A stretch of DNA of 64,000 nucleotides from Anoplopoma fimbria (Eukaryota > Chordata > Actinopteri > Perciformes > Anoplopomatidae). The stretch covers positions 19,033,124 through 19,097,123 of the forward strand of contig NC_072464.1 of assembly GCF_027596085.1 (NCBI RefSeq), in the 5' to 3' direction. This document shows, piece after piece, positions 15,179 through 28,976 of the stretch. The position numbers were made by a program, and so were the translations under genes. Under the pieces are notes generated by a model. That model ran no database searches, was not told the origin of the DNA, and worked only from the letters and a program-made list of their open reading frames with translations. Within the stretch, counting starts at the first letter, position 1, and every line of letters begins with the position of its first letter.

Positions 15179-18100
15179 ATGGAGAAAACTACATGGAAAC
15201 TTGGTTTGTTCCTGATGATTTTAAGTACTGTTTCAGAGACTTCTAACAGGTGAGAACTGTTGTGTTGATTTTAAGAAAAGGTGATTGTCAGAGTTCAAAC
15301 GTAGCAGGTTTGTCTGAGCAAATGTAACTTTGTTTAGCAGTGTTGTTTTGGAATAACATAAATTCAGGCATGTATAAAACCAAAGTGATACTACATAAAT
15401 TCAGATAAACTTCTCTTGCAAATAGTTCTACTTACTGAATAAATGGCATACATCTTGTTTTGAATGTTGAATTGATTAAAATGTATTTTTGCGTCACTGT
15501 AATCACATCTTTATAGCTGACATTGTCCTTTTAATGCCCGTAGGTCTAACTAAAGCACTACTTACTTTAGTATACTTTTTTTAATCAATGCAAATAAACA
15601 TGTGCTCATAATCCTGTTCTATCTATCTTTTTAATTCACAGTTTAGTGGAGGGTTTGGAATCAAGACTGAGTTATGACTACACCAAATATCACCCCATGC
15701 ATGAGGTCAGAGTCTATTTGGAGCCCTAAGTAAACAGGATATTTTATTATGACTATATCTTGCTATTTATTGTCTCCCACGCCAGTTTTATCTCTCCTAA
15801 TCTCTGTTATGGATTACAGATGGACGCTGGCCAAAGAAAACTATAAATACCATTATCAGAATGAATTGTTACACTGATTCTTTTGCAAAACAGATATACA
15901 GGTGGATGGAAGATGTGGAGCGAGGGAACCCAGAGCTGGTCTCTTCTTCTGTCTATGGACGCACTTATGAGGGAAACAATATCACCCTGCTGAAGGTATT
16001 CAACACTCATTACGACACACAATAGTGGACACATTAAAACTCTCCTGAATTCTTCACAAAGTGTCAAACTTACTCAAGAATTAACGTTATATTCACGTCA
16101 TCAATATGAATGCATCTTAAGCCAAATGCTCCAACACAAAGTGACTTGCTCACTCTCTATGATTGAGAAAACACAAGCAAATGTACCACAGTTATGCATG
16201 TCAGAGAACTACGGTGGCCTTTAGGTCACTTAAAAATGCAAAAGGCTCTTTCTAGAACCAGTGTTTAGTTTGTCCTCTCTGGGCTACAGTAGAACATGAC
16301 CGACTCCCTGAGAATGGGCATGCAGATATGAAGGGCTCATTCCAAGTTAACAAAAACACAATGATTCATAGTTTCAGGCAATAAACACAAATGAAAACAA
16401 AGCAATGAATATTATATTGCTTTTCTGCAAATTGATCCCCCTAAATGCTACACACTGGCCGCTTTAAGTCATCCATTCATCTGAAACGGGTCATGTTGTG
16501 TGTCTCCAGTTGGGACTAAAAAACCCAGAAGTCAAAGAGAAGAAGGTTATATGGGTGGACTGTGGTATCCATGCACGAGAGTGGATCGCTCCTGCCTTCT
16601 GCCAGTGGTTTGTCAAAGAGGTGTGTTCACACATTACAGTCATAATCTTTAATGATACACATATTATTCCCCAGTGAGTACAGTACATCCTGACATGTGA
16701 GTGTTTGTTCAGATTGTGCACTCGTATAAAACCAATAAGAAGCTGGAGCAGATGCTGCAGAACCTTGACGTCTATGTTACTCCTGTGATCAATGTGGACG
16801 GATACATGTTTACCTGGAAAAATGACAGCGTGAGTGCTCCTTTAGGTTTTAGCATTTTGAATCACATTTAAGTTTGTTAAAACATTGCCAGTAATAAACT
16901 ATCTGACCTCTGTGTCTATGTTTCCGTGTCTGCCTCTGCTGTTTCCATGTAGACTCGTCTGTGGAGGAAGTCTCGTTCGAGCCCTCCTCCAGGCAGCAGC
17001 TGTTATGGTGTTGACCTCAACAGAAATTTTAATGCCAACTGGGGAAGTGAGAAGCTTGCTTTTTCAAAAATCCCAACATGACTCATTAGCTGTCCAGATA
17101 GTAGAAGCTCAAAGCTCAAAAACCCAAATAGAAACATAGCCAACAGGATGTGTCATTATTATACAAAATACCCTTATCTTTTAAATAAATAAAAAAAACT
17201 TTCAAATCAAAACATTTAACAGTTGGTGGGCCAAAATCGTATTGCAACCAAAATACCCCTTGCAGCTGAACATGTCCTGATTCCAGTCCTGTATGTTGTC
17301 ATGTCAGGCTGCTATATTCAAAACATGTCAACCAATCAACGCTTCCAAATCAAATCAGTTGCTACTGACATGAATTAGAGTATTTTCTGTGGAACTGGAA
17401 AGCCGCAGAGAACAGCTTAATATTATTATGTCAGTCAACATGACACTTAAAGTGTTAGCTTACACAAGCCTTTCTCTATAAATTCACATTTCTAATTATT
17501 TTTGACATGTTTTAAACATAAACCTGGCAGTGCCTTGTAAAAACAGCCATATATATATATATGAATATTATCACATGTTTTGAGTTGATGAACTTGATGT
17601 TATTTCTGTCCTCAGCCGTTGGAATATCATTTGACGGTTGTGCAAACACCTACTGTGGGAAATCAGCAGGGTCAGAGCCGGAGGCTGAAGCTGTGATGGG
17701 TTTTGTTGGTAACTATCATTAAAATTACATTTAAAATAGATACATGATTATTGTTGTTGTTTTTGTTGTTGTTATAATGTGTTTTCTGATGTATTGATTT
17801 TTTACATGCACTTAGAAGCTGTTCCTTTAATAATGCATTGTTGTTATGTCATCTTGATATCACTCACTCATGTTAATTATGTCTGTTTCTAGGTAAGATG
17901 GTTAACCAGACTCTGTGTTTCCTCACCATCCACTCTGCTGGGCAACTTATACTCTTACCGTATGGCCACCCTGAGATCTCCGCACCCAACTATGATGAAC
18001 TGGTGAGTGTGTGTCTGCATTACATATTCATTGCATTACAGAGACGTAAGCCTTGGACCTTTTCAGAACCAAAGAAGATACACAGCTTTTTTTAATCGTA

Positions 18101-18823
18101 GCATTATCATTTTTTTTACCTCCTATAACCTGGTAAGTTGTCTTTCATAGAAAGTATAGGTACCTGGTTTATAAAAACAAACTTGTATTTTGAAAGTTTT
18201 TGTTGACTGTGCAGGTTTCAGTCGGTGAGACAGCAGCAGCAGAGATGAAGAAGGTACATGGAATGGGCTACACCGTAGGAACATCTCCACAAATCCTCTG
18301 TAAGACTCAGCTGACCTGTTGTTTCCTCTCCTTAATAGCTGTTATTCACACGTTATCTGATCTGCACTAACTACAGGTTGTGATCCATACCTCCTTTTGG
18401 TGTCAGTGTGAATAAACAAATGCCTCTTTAACCTTCAGATCCAAACTCAGGCTCAAGCCGCGACTGGGCTCGTCTCATTGGCATCCCATTCTCCTACACC
18501 TTTGAGCTGAGAGACAAAGGTGAGCAGGACTTCAGTAACGTGTACTCTATATCAGCAGTCAAACTCAATGCACTGGCTTTTATTTTACAACATTTTTCTT
18601 GTTACTAAATAATCTTTCAGGTGAGTTCAGCCACCTGCTGCCAGAGGAGCAGATCAAGCCGGCCTGTGAGGAGGCCTACGCAGGAGCTCTCTCCATCATC
18701 ACACATGTTCACGACAAGGCCTTCAACAGCGCTACCCTCCCTAACGCTGCTGTTTCTGGCCTCTCTATGGTGATTTTGAGCACTATCATGTGTGTGTTTC
18801 TAACAACAGGGGTCTTTGTGTAA
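15179..18823 (+). CDS. cpo: Carboxypeptidase O, eleven exons, complete
   Basis: Zinc metallocarboxypeptidase of the M14A family that removes C-terminal acidic residues at the cell surface. Exons: 15179-15249, 15642-15705, 15894-15995, 16510-16620, 16713-16829, 16953-17046, 17616-17708, 17893-18002, 18215-18299, 18439-18519, 18621-18823. All introns are GT-AG and phases join without a frame break: 376 residues (human CPO 374). Residues 1-21 form a signal peptide. There is no roughly 90-residue propeptide, as in CPO and unlike CPA/CPB. Zinc ligands: His100 and Glu103 (HAREW) and His231 (TIHSAGQ). Substrate residues: Arg160, Asn178-Arg179 (DLNRN), Tyr283; catalytic Glu305 (TFELRD). The specificity position (CPA residue 255) is Arg290 in GSSRDW, the CPO hallmark. 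Likely disulfide Cys172-Cys195; N-glycosylation sequons at Asn74, Asn153 and Asn222. The C-terminal hydrophobic stretch (about 354-376) with small residues near 345-352 suggests a GPI anchor. Start has a good context (A at -3, G at +4). Introns 3 (514 bp) and 6 (569 bp) show nothing notable. Confidence 0.95.
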
Positions 18824-18963
18824 GACGGTGGAACTGTCAACTGTACAAGGTTGTTTCACAAATGATTAGATGAGGATAAACTGGACAGGTATGTAGTCTA
18901 TTTTAGACCTGTAGTCTTTCTGACTGAGGCATTTACCCGAAGTCATTAATGACAGATATAGCT

Positions 18964-18969
18964 AATAAA
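18964..18969 (+). terminator. Poly(A) signal of cpo
   Basis: Canonical AATAAA 141 bases after the TAA stop at 18821-18823, giving a short 3' UTR. No earlier canonical hexamer was seen. Confidence 0.7.
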
Positions 18970-19104
18970 ATTGATATTCAAATCCTGAGGTCCTCTATCT
19001 ATATGCTAAACGATTACTGCTCTTTTTCATTTTGATAAGAGGAGAGTGTCTAGAACGCAAAAGCTGTTTTGAGTGACATGGTGGTGATGTGATCCCTCCT
19101 TACA

Positions 19105-19118
19105 GCAGCAGAGGGCAA
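19105..19118 (+). promoter_or_regulatory. CTCF-like motif downstream of cpo
   Basis: GCAGCAGAGGGCAA matches 12 of 14 positions of CCRSYAGRKGGCRS (mismatches at first and last). About 280 bases after the cpo stop. Confidence 0.35.
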
Positions 19119-20156
19119 TGTTGTCCTATTTTATAGACCACACTCTTTCTCATCCATGCCGCCTGCTTCACACATCCAGACACATTTTACAACTTCATTC
19201 TTTCTTTAGCTGTGTCACATGGCTGGAGGTCTGTTCATAGTACATTGTCACCTCTGCATATATGAGAATACTTGTTTTTTTGTTGTTGTTTGACTGCCTT
19301 TGTGCATTACTTTTCCATTCCCCCATCCAAAAACACAACACAACGATGATGTTCCAATCCTTAATTACTACATTCATGTCTGTGTTTACCACATGATCAA
19401 ATCAGACTTGGGACTTGATGTGAGTGAAAGGTATGGAGTCTGGTAATTCAAAGGCTGTCATCTGTCATTTGTTACATGATGTGTGACTTGATTGAGACAT
19501 ACTTTAATGGTGATGTAGAGTATTGACAATATAGACGATAAGTTGGAGGTTCTTTGAGGTTTATCCATTTTTGCAAGATTTCCATAAAAAAATTGAATTT
19601 CCAATATCAGAGACATCCCCATCAGTGCAGAGTTTACTGCAGTTATGAATCAGGACGAATACTAGTAAAGCAGAATTTGAAATTAACTTAAAGTTAGACG
19701 TTGTAAGAGGTCTATTTTCTTCCACAGATGCCATCAATATGCTATTCCATTCATAGAGGATTATTTTTCATTTTAGTGTCCTCTAGTGTTGGGAGGGTGC
19801 CACGAAACCACAGAGGTAATACACCACAACTCTGACAGTCGTGGTCACTCATGTCATTTTTACCTGGAGCCTGAACTTCTCTGGCCCGAGGTTCAGGGAC
19901 ACGTTTTACTATACACGATTGCTCAAACTTTTCAGCAGTGTAGGGCTTTGGCTTCCCTCTGACATTTTCTCCCTGGATTTGAATTTTTTAAGGCCTTTGT
20001 TTGTGGTTGATTTAGCACGGAAGCATATTTCTCTTGTGTGTTTAGAACTTTAGATAGATTTCCTAAAACGTCCTCTCTCAATCTCTTTCTCTCTGACATT
20101 TATATTTCCAGAGTGTATCATCCTCTACTACCTCCCTGACTGCTAGGCCACCCGTT

Positions 20157-20693
<537 letters not shown>

Positions 20694-22752
20694 AGAACTG
20701 GGCAGGGATTCAGCGACACAGATTGAAGGTGATTATAATTCACAGTGAAGTCTGGCTGGTTTAGCTATCACCAGCTCATCCATCTATTTGTGTGTGCGCA
20801 TGTGTGGGTGAGCACTCATCAAGGTAGCAGGGGAAGAACACACCGTGGACTTATAAATCACACGGATAGGGGAAGTGGGGGAGAGAGGAGGTAGGAATGG
20901 AGCCCACCCATCAAGGAAAGGGTGAGTGAAGAATGGATGGAAGGAACAAAGAGAGGGGCTGCTGGAAGACAATAAAAAAGAAGGGAGGGGGGAAATGATG
21001 TACACAATAGCACAGTGTGTGATGCACCAAGCAAAATGGATTCAGTTAGAGTAAACAATAATGACTTACACTCAGGTCTGCCACAGGAGGAAAGTTGAAG
21101 CACGGCTCCACAATAAAACAGTGTGAACAGTAATGTATGTACCTGAGTTTGCTTCTCAGATAAGGAAATAAGATAAGGAAATGATTGCCTCTGCATCACC
21201 CAGACCATTTAAGTCACTTCGCAATTCCTATTCCTGGTAAATGAAATATTTTATCATTATAAAATGGCCCTGGAAAGTATATATTTCTGAGTGGCTAGCA
21301 GGTGTCCATTAACAACAGTTCTATATCAGTTTGCAAGTAAATTAAAGCAATAATTAATAACACAATGTGTAATAGAGTAATCTACTAGCACTATAGCATA
21401 TATTTGATTGGAGTGTTACCGGATGGTGTTGTGTGTTGTCTTGCTTTGCGGCACAAGTTGAGCCCGGTTGAAAATGCTTTTAAAACTTGCTTGTTTTAGG
21501 TTAATCTCTTTGGTTAATCTACATGTGTACTATCCAACAATATCATTGCTGATGCCGCTGTTGCATAGACAACTGCATTCCTCTTGGCCTTGTAACTACC
21601 AACAAGGACACACCCTGTTCTGCTGCTGGGGATAGTAACTGCAAAGAACTTTTGTTGATAGACTTTGGTAACTAGGGATAGCTACTGATAGCTACCAGGG
21701 ATCACAAAAGCTCCACTGTCTTCCTTACGTAAATCAAACCTTCATTTTCCCAGGAAATTGTACCTGGTGGAAGACTTACAGGAACCAATCGAAACGCTGA
21801 TGGTGCCACAACATTGTCCTCATAATAACGTAGACAACAGTAGAACTGTGTGCTCGGGATCTTCAGCAGTTTTAGGAGATGTAAGCTCCAACGGTGCTCA
21901 TCCAGTTTACCAAGCTGAGCGGTAGAGGTGAATTCAGCTCAGCCTTTACTGAAAAGATGATTAACTAGAGCTTCGAGCTGATACTTTTGAACCTATTTTT
22001 ATTCCTCTTTTGGCTCAGCTGAAGCTCATTAAATCATATTGGTGCAGTGATATTGTCCCTTGACCCCTCAAGTAATAGTTCCGTAGACTATTTAGGTCTC
22101 TGATCAATATGGAATCAGTCAACAAGAGACACAAGTGATAGTGACCGTTCTGCCTCTGTGTCAGACTATGATTTCAGGGAAAAAGTTTTGGGGAAAACCA
22201 GATAACGGAGAGTTTCACAGAATCCAATGTATTCATTTTGATGATTGGACATTTCCTGTAATGAATCAACACTGGAAACCCTGGTGAAATGTGAATTACG
22301 GCCAGCTAAAGGAAATAGTAATATGTTTATTCAGGTTTAACTATGTATTTTTAGGGTGAGACAATACATCTAAACTCTCAGAAACTCTCTATCGGTCCCC
22401 AAAGAGGTGGCCAAAGTTCAAGTTCCAGACGTATGAGGTTAAAAGAGGAGAAATCATGTTTTTGTTTCTCAAAGTGTTGAGACTGTTTCGAGAACTCAAC
22501 CTCTCATTTGTCTGCTCCACTCTTTACACAGATACCAATGGGGAAAAGCTTTAGTTCTGCACTCTCTTTTCCACACAGAGTTACTGTAAGTTGATTTCTG
22601 CAGGATGTCAGTACATTTCACCACCGACACTTCTTCATTTTTGAAGCTGAGACTCGAGAGGTTTCATGGGGCTCCTTTCAAACGTGTGTTTGCACGTGTG
22701 GCCCAACACATTCAAATGATGAATAGAATTTTGTGTGAGAGGGCTCCTCTGC

Positions 22753-22945
22753 CGTGGACCTATGACACATCTATGCCACATATTTTTATTGCTAATCAAT
22801 GTAGATGACACCATTTTTTACACACTGTCACGGGCGATCGATGGGAATTATGCCATGCTTTTTAACTGTCACCGGTAATCAATGAGGGTGGCGCCATCAT
22901 CTGCATCTCCTGATCATTACATCTGGTGATCAATAACGGAGCTGC
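22753..22945. repeat. Degenerate array of ~41-bp units with ATCRAT cores
   Basis: ATCAAT or ATCGAT occurs at 22795, 22837, 22878 and 22929 (spacings 42, 41, 51). The first three are followed 15-18 bases later by CCAT, and the first two units also share CTGTCAC plus GG before the next core. A weaker unit may precede at 22753. Confidence 0.45.
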
Positions 22946-23196
22946 TCGCAGGATGACATATGATCATCATATTGGCAGTCCGGGGTAATAGTTAGATATG
23001 TGCGTGTGTGATGTGAGAGAACGGAAACGTGTGAGGCTGAATGGCAGACAGACAGAGGAAGGGAACTCATAAAATAAAAAAGATAAACACAGACAAAGGT
23101 GGCTGGAAAGAATTTGACACTAAAGTTGAGGAAGTGGAGCAGTCATATTTCAAACCATCATTCTGCCAAGGCTATCAGCAGACAGAACAGCAGACA

Positions 23197-23240
23197 ACAC
23201 AACCTCCCTCCCTCCCTCCCTCCCTCCTTCCTTCCTTCCT
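23197..23240. repeat. (CCCT)n/(CCTT)n microsatellite
   Basis: Tetranucleotide array CCTCCCTCCCTCC passing into CCTTCCTTCCTT. Confidence 0.9.
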
Positions 23241-25504
23241 AACCGTCTAGGTGCTCAAAGTGGGGCCTTGAGTGACTCATCAATGGGTTTATGATGTTTT
23301 TATTAAAGGCACTGTCTATCCTTTTCCCCAAATCAGCTTCATGCTATGAACAATTAAGTCATACATGTTTGTACTTTTTTTCTGTCAAAGTTGGAATACA
23401 TTGGAATGCACTTTAATTACTTTTTTTTTTTTGTCTGTGCTCTTGAAGTTGCCACAGCTCTAATGATAAAAGTGAGCCAATGTCCTTTGATGCACCAATC
23501 ACACATTATTAATATCAATCAATCCATTAATCAATAATATTTCAGAGGTTTGTAACTGTATTTAACTACTCAATCTCAGGGGTAGGCGTATAAATAGCAC
23601 GACATTTCCGGCATTATTGCTTTTCACATAACATTTTTAAGCGGGTTTTTTTGTCTCATTAAATTCTGCACCGATACCTTAACCATCGCAGTTACATTTA
23701 GGGAACAAATCCACTTAGTAAGGATAAGGAAAAGCATCAATGTGCTTAAAAAAAGTATGTGAAGTAAAATAAGTACTTGAACAACAAAAACACATCACAA
23801 ACTTCCCTAACTTATCTTGAAAAAAACACTAAGGGACACTGGTCCCATCACCTCCCCTAGATATGGTTCAGATTTGTGTGAAATTGTTGTATCATTCATA
23901 CGCCAATAGATATTTAACTCTGAATTATGTTAGCAAACAGTCGCCTATTTAAACATCCATCTGACCCAGAGGAGCATTAGCGTTCCTTTTGAGGCCTCTT
24001 TCTGACTACCTGTCATATGTAAGCCCAATATTCTCTCTTTGTTTTTGTTCTGTTGTGTCCTCCTAAGAGATATATATATTTCGCTGTTAAATGCACCGCT
24101 GTGTTTCCTACCTAGAGTCTAAATGTGTCTGTCAGGAAATGAAACTGTTGAAAGCAGACATATTGAATCAAAACAGTAAAGTTCTGTGCTGTTAATGCTA
24201 AAACGCTGCACAACTGAAGGGAACTGCAGTTGGTGCTATTGCTTTCTAGGTTTTTGACATTACAAGAAGTTATTTCATTCATAATTAATATGTAGGTACT
24301 GACATCGGATCAACATCTGGTCAAACCAGACAAAAAGGTCCAGCTGAGGCAGGTTAGGTGAGTGTTACACTCGTATTAATTGTAGCTGTTTTCTCCCCAA
24401 ATAGAGATTTTGATTGTTGCTTATCATATATGACTTTTTAATGCTATTGAGAGAGAGCTGAATCCAAGATGTAATGTTCCATTTAATGGCTTCAGTCTCT
24501 TTGTGTGTGCTTATACTTGTACATGAGTACGCATTCGTGCCAGCATTTCCCCCAGAACATAATCACTATGATAGAAATTCTGTGGTACTTTAATCAGAGT
24601 AGATCTCGTAATAATTAAGGTTTTCATTGTACTGATAGTAGCAGAGTTAATCACTCACCCATGTTCAGTGGGAGAGGATATGCCGATGCACATACATGTA
24701 CTAGGTGTGGTGCTCCAACATGAACAACATGCTGTTTCTCTTGTCCCATGTTCTCACCTGTGACCTTGTGAGCACTGATTTATTTTATTTACTTAACCAG
24801 GATGAACTTTCCAACTGGGACCAGCTTCCTCCCAAGAGTTTTACGAGTGTAGAAATGTGCTGAGGAATAACATTAAGGGTGACTTGATCACCTTCCTCTC
24901 ATAAGTATGTAAAGTCTATCTCTAAATGTTGTAATATGTTTGAATATAGAATATTAAATGTTTCCCGAGGCTCAGACAGTCAACAACTTTCTTAAAATTG
25001 TTATTTCAACCTTCGTGACTGACGGCTCTTTTTCATCGATGAACAATTGCATTTCCTTGAACCTTAAAAAACAAGGCAAGGCTTATTCCCTCGACTTCCT
25101 GTTTGGCACGCTCGCTCTATAGCCGTTTGACCCGACATTCTCCACATGAGATAACTATGAAAATATCTCACATCCTTTTTTTCCTGTTCACGCATCAACA
25201 GATAGAGCAACAGAGACGAGTGGGAATCAAGACGCAGAGGAAGGAGACTGATCGAGAATGAACGAGGGACTTTTGCAGTGGAATAGAAAGAGGCAGGCGG
25301 ACTAACAGAGACCACACAGCAATCATGCCAGACACAGACCATCACCAAGAGGTGACCGAGCCATCTGTGTCCCTGCCCGCCTGTAAAATGACTCGCCATC
25401 ACAACAGGAAATAGCCAATATCACACTAATACACTGAGGCAACACACATAATGCCCTGATGACCATCTCTGTTCTGATTCTACTTTGTGTTTGTGTGCTT
25501 GGAT

Positions 25505-25606
<102 letters not shown>

Positions 25607-25914
25607 AGCTCATGCATGTGTGTGTAATCAGTGCTTTATCATATATCTAATTGTATCTGTAGTCTCTGATCTAAAGTCAATGCGGCACTAACTAGTTATG
25701 AAAGAAACAGAAACAGTGTTTGATCGAGACTAATTCTGAAATGAAACACAGGGTGAGTAACTTGATATTGTTAAAATAATAACGTCTCAATTCCTGGACG
25801 GGGTTTGAATAACTCTGTTTTTAATAATGTGGAAAGGAATCAATGTGGAATTAATGTTATTTCATGGGGTATACTCTGGGGAAACTGATTCACATGTTGA
25901 TTTATGATACCGCT

Positions 25915-25982
25915 GGATTGAATAATGAATGTGTATGTGTGTGTGTGTGTGTGTGTGTGCCTGTTTGTTGGATTGAATAATG
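25915..25982. repeat. (GT)n flanked by 13-bp direct repeats
   Basis: GGATTGAATAATG occurs at 25915-25927 and 25970-25982 on either side of a GT array (25935-25959). Confidence 0.85.
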
Positions 25983-26053
25983 TGTGCTGGTAATCGATAG
26001 CTGCCCACATCTCTTTGACCACTGTGGAAGGCTGGAGGTGATGGACAAGACAT

Positions 26054-26164
<111 letters not shown>

Positions 26165-27652
26165 TCTCTTCCTCCCCCTTGCAGAAACACTTGCAGTGGG
26201 ACAGCGTTGCAAAGTCCAATCTCTTTCTTTTGTTAAACAGAGGAAGGGGGATTTACAGCCTTTTCAAACTCGGCTTCACCTTTGTTCTTCTTTCCTCTTC
26301 CTCTAGGTGACACTGTTGAACAGCAAACAGAGGCACCAACAGCAGGGAACCATCAAGCGAGGCAGCGTGTCTGGATTAGTGTGTGGATTTCTCTTTTTGC
26401 ACATAAAGGATATGTGATGCACAGAAGCCCAGGAAGATGTAAGTAGAGGCCTCTATGCCAGCAGACATGCTTTCTGATGTAAGTGAGATGCATTCATGTT
26501 ATTGATAAGTTTACACTAAATAGTTTATCTTCCATTTAAGGTAAATATGAATCCTTACATCTACTTAGTACAACATACATCACATAATAATCAGCATGAA
26601 AATAACAAATCAAGATCTGGCAAAAAAAAAAATCAGCGCTTTTACAGTTTTTTTTTTTGTTTGTAGAGAATGTTTCCCAAATGATGAAAGTTAAATATCA
26701 AAGGTCTTTTCTTAGTCTGACTCTTTCTCACTCACTCTTTGTGACTGTGTGTGTGTGTAGGCGTGTGTAGGCGGTGGTTCACACAAATGAGCATACAACT
26801 GTGAACTCATGCTTGATTTATTTCACCAGCAAGTTCAACAAAAAGGCAGTTTCCTCTCGGGTTTCTAACATAAAAGAGGGCTGAGACTCAGTCCCGATTA
26901 TTTGTCATCGTTTGCCCTGCATGTCTTTTTCTTCCTTTTTTTTTATCTTCCTCCCCTCAGATTGTAAACCTAGTTAACCCATAGACACACTACTGTACGC
27001 AAACACAACTACACACCCACAGTAGAAGATGGATACAGTTCTGGAGTAATCAGTAATCACAGATGTGCACCCATGGGGGCTAAATTTTGCTGGATCCCTT
27101 CGTGACTGTCCTCTGAAGAGAAGGTGCCCTTTAACCTACATAAGAAGCAGACAGTATTCCTGCATATGTCGGTGGTGCCAGCATTTCTCATGCTGCTCTG
27201 TCGGAGTCATGAAGCTGCTGAACTGCTTTAGATGTTTAGGGTCAGACCAGATGAAGAAATCATTCAAGGTGCTTGCTGATGATGTGCAGAACACATGGCT
27301 TTCCATTTAAAGTTCATTTACTGAATGAGAATTCACTTTTATTCCACTGATGGACATAAAGGAAGAGTTTTTTAACCACTCTAGCCACACAACATTGGTA
27401 TAAAAAGACAATAGGACCACCAAATACGCACTCATCATATTGTTTCTTGATGGTGTGATAAAGAGCACACAGTCTCATACTGCACACACACACACACACA
27501 CAGAGTACAGCAAAGGGTAGCGACTCACAAACACACATTAGTATAGTTTAGCGAGCCTCCATGCATACAGACGACCTGTTTAAACCAATCATTACATTGC
27601 CCCTGGCTCATGTGTAACATAAAGGAGAGGAGGGGTGGTAGATGGATGGATG

Positions 27653-27655
<3 letters not shown>

Positions 27656-27699
<44 letters not shown>
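27656..27699. repeat. (GA)n microsatellite
   Basis: 44-bp GA array within a longer purine-rich region that continues to about 28310. Confidence 0.9.
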
Positions 27700-27702
<3 letters not shown>

Positions 27703-28369
27703 GGGTTCAGGAGAGGGAGGGAAAGAAGGGAAGATGGATTGACCATAAGCAGAAAGGGAGCAGATTGTTGGCTTAAACCTGCAATATCAAAAAATAAAGA
27801 GCTCATAACACAGAACTAGACTGCAAAGAAAATATGTTGATATAAAAGAAAAGAATATAGGTTGAGGAAGGTTGAAGAACAGGATGGCAGTTTTCTTGAC
27901 AGTGTCAAAGTAGAGAAGATGAATAGACACACAGTGTGAGTCGGATGTTAAAGGAGGACATGGAGGGGACGGGTGTTTTGACTTGAGGCGGGAGACTTGA
28001 TAAATGGGAAGAATACGTAACACAGAGGCAGGGATGGCAGGGTGTGGCGCTGCGGACACTCAGGAAAGAGAGAGAGAGAGATGTAAGGGTGAGATAAAGA
28101 GGAATGAAAAAGTGCAGGAGTGGGAGGGGCTGAAACCGGCTGGACGGATGGCTGGTGTGAGGAATAATGTGTTGCAGGGGAAGGAGGGAGAGAAGGTAAG
28201 GACACAGGGAGACAGAAATGTTGAGGAGGCAGGGTGATGAATGGTGAACGCTGCAGGAGGGAGGAGGGGAAGGAAAGAGAGATGAGGGGAAGGAATGGAA
28301 TGATGAAAGAAAGTACGATGCAGGGTTAACCTCACACTAAAGTCATATTGTTATTAAATATCGTTTAAT

Positions 28370-28976
28370 TAAGTATAAGTACAGTCTAAAATATTATCCA
28401 TTCGAAAATGTTGCTCAAGTATTAACAACAAAATGTACTTAAAGTAAAGTAAAAGCACTCACGATGCAGAGTGGCTACTGTCAGTGTCATCTTACTGGAT
28501 CATTATTAACGATGTATTCATATCTAAGCAGTACATTAACTTGATATACTGCTGGTAGTCTAATCTGTAACAATGGATTATATTTGATTAATTGATCATA
28601 TGTTTTGTGTACAATGGTCATTTTACAATGAGAAGTACAATGTTTCTCTCTGAAATAGTGGAGAAGTAAGATAAGATAAGATAAGATAAGATAATCCTTT
28701 ATTAGTCCAGCAGCGGGGAAATTTACAGGATTACAGCAGCATAGAGAGAAAAAAACAAGTATTATAAATAAGTAAATAAGTAATAAAACAGGAAAGAATA
28801 TTAAATAAGAAAAAAAGTAAAAAATCCACAATAAATTAAAAATATTATATATAAGTATAAATAAGTACAAGTATAAAGTAGTGTTAAAGAGAATCGCTCA
28901 AGTAAGGTACAAGTACCTCAACATTGTACTTAAGGACAGTACTTGAGTAAATGTACAAAGTTATTTTCCACCACTG
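28370..28976. mobile_element. hAT-like MITE, left-truncated, with a nested insertion
   Basis: Resembles the abundant percomorph element whose ends read CAGTGGTGGAAAGTAACTA. The right end ends CCACCACTG at 28976, preceded by the typical GTACTTAA and ACTTGAGTAAATGTAC motifs. Internal landmarks (ATGTACTTAAAGTA, CTGTCAGTGT, TGTTTTGTGTACAA, CTCTGAAATAGTGGAGAAGT) occur in the expected order. The left terminal inverted repeat is not intact. A different element interrupts it from about 28667 to 28870. Family assignment is from memory. Confidence 0.75.
28667..28870. mobile_element. Retroelement-like fragment nested in the hAT-like MITE
   Basis: Begins with about six GATAA units (28669-28695), followed by ATCCTTTATTAGTCC and CAGCGGGGAAATTTACAG, a sequence common at the ends of teleost interspersed repeats, then an A-rich tract. 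AAGTA flanks both sides, consistent with a short target duplication, and the host MITE resumes with AAGTATAAAGTAG. Confidence 0.6.

Noticed and set aside
16885..17139. 84-codon plus frame
   Set aside because: Reads cpo exon 6 in the wrong frame and runs into intron 6.
18621..18626. Alternative GT donor GTGAGT at the start of cpo exon 11
   Set aside because: The exon begins GTGAGT, which mimics a donor, but the preceding TTTCAG acceptor, phase and conserved [10 protein letters not shown] coding support it as exon.
27948..28335. Minus-strand Ser/Pro-rich frames of 85-91 codons
   Set aside because: Produced by purine-rich DNA on the plus strand; no homology or exon signals.
28669..28695. CRISPR-like or telomere-like repeat
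   Set aside because: It is a GATAA microsatellite at the end of a mobile element; no spacers.
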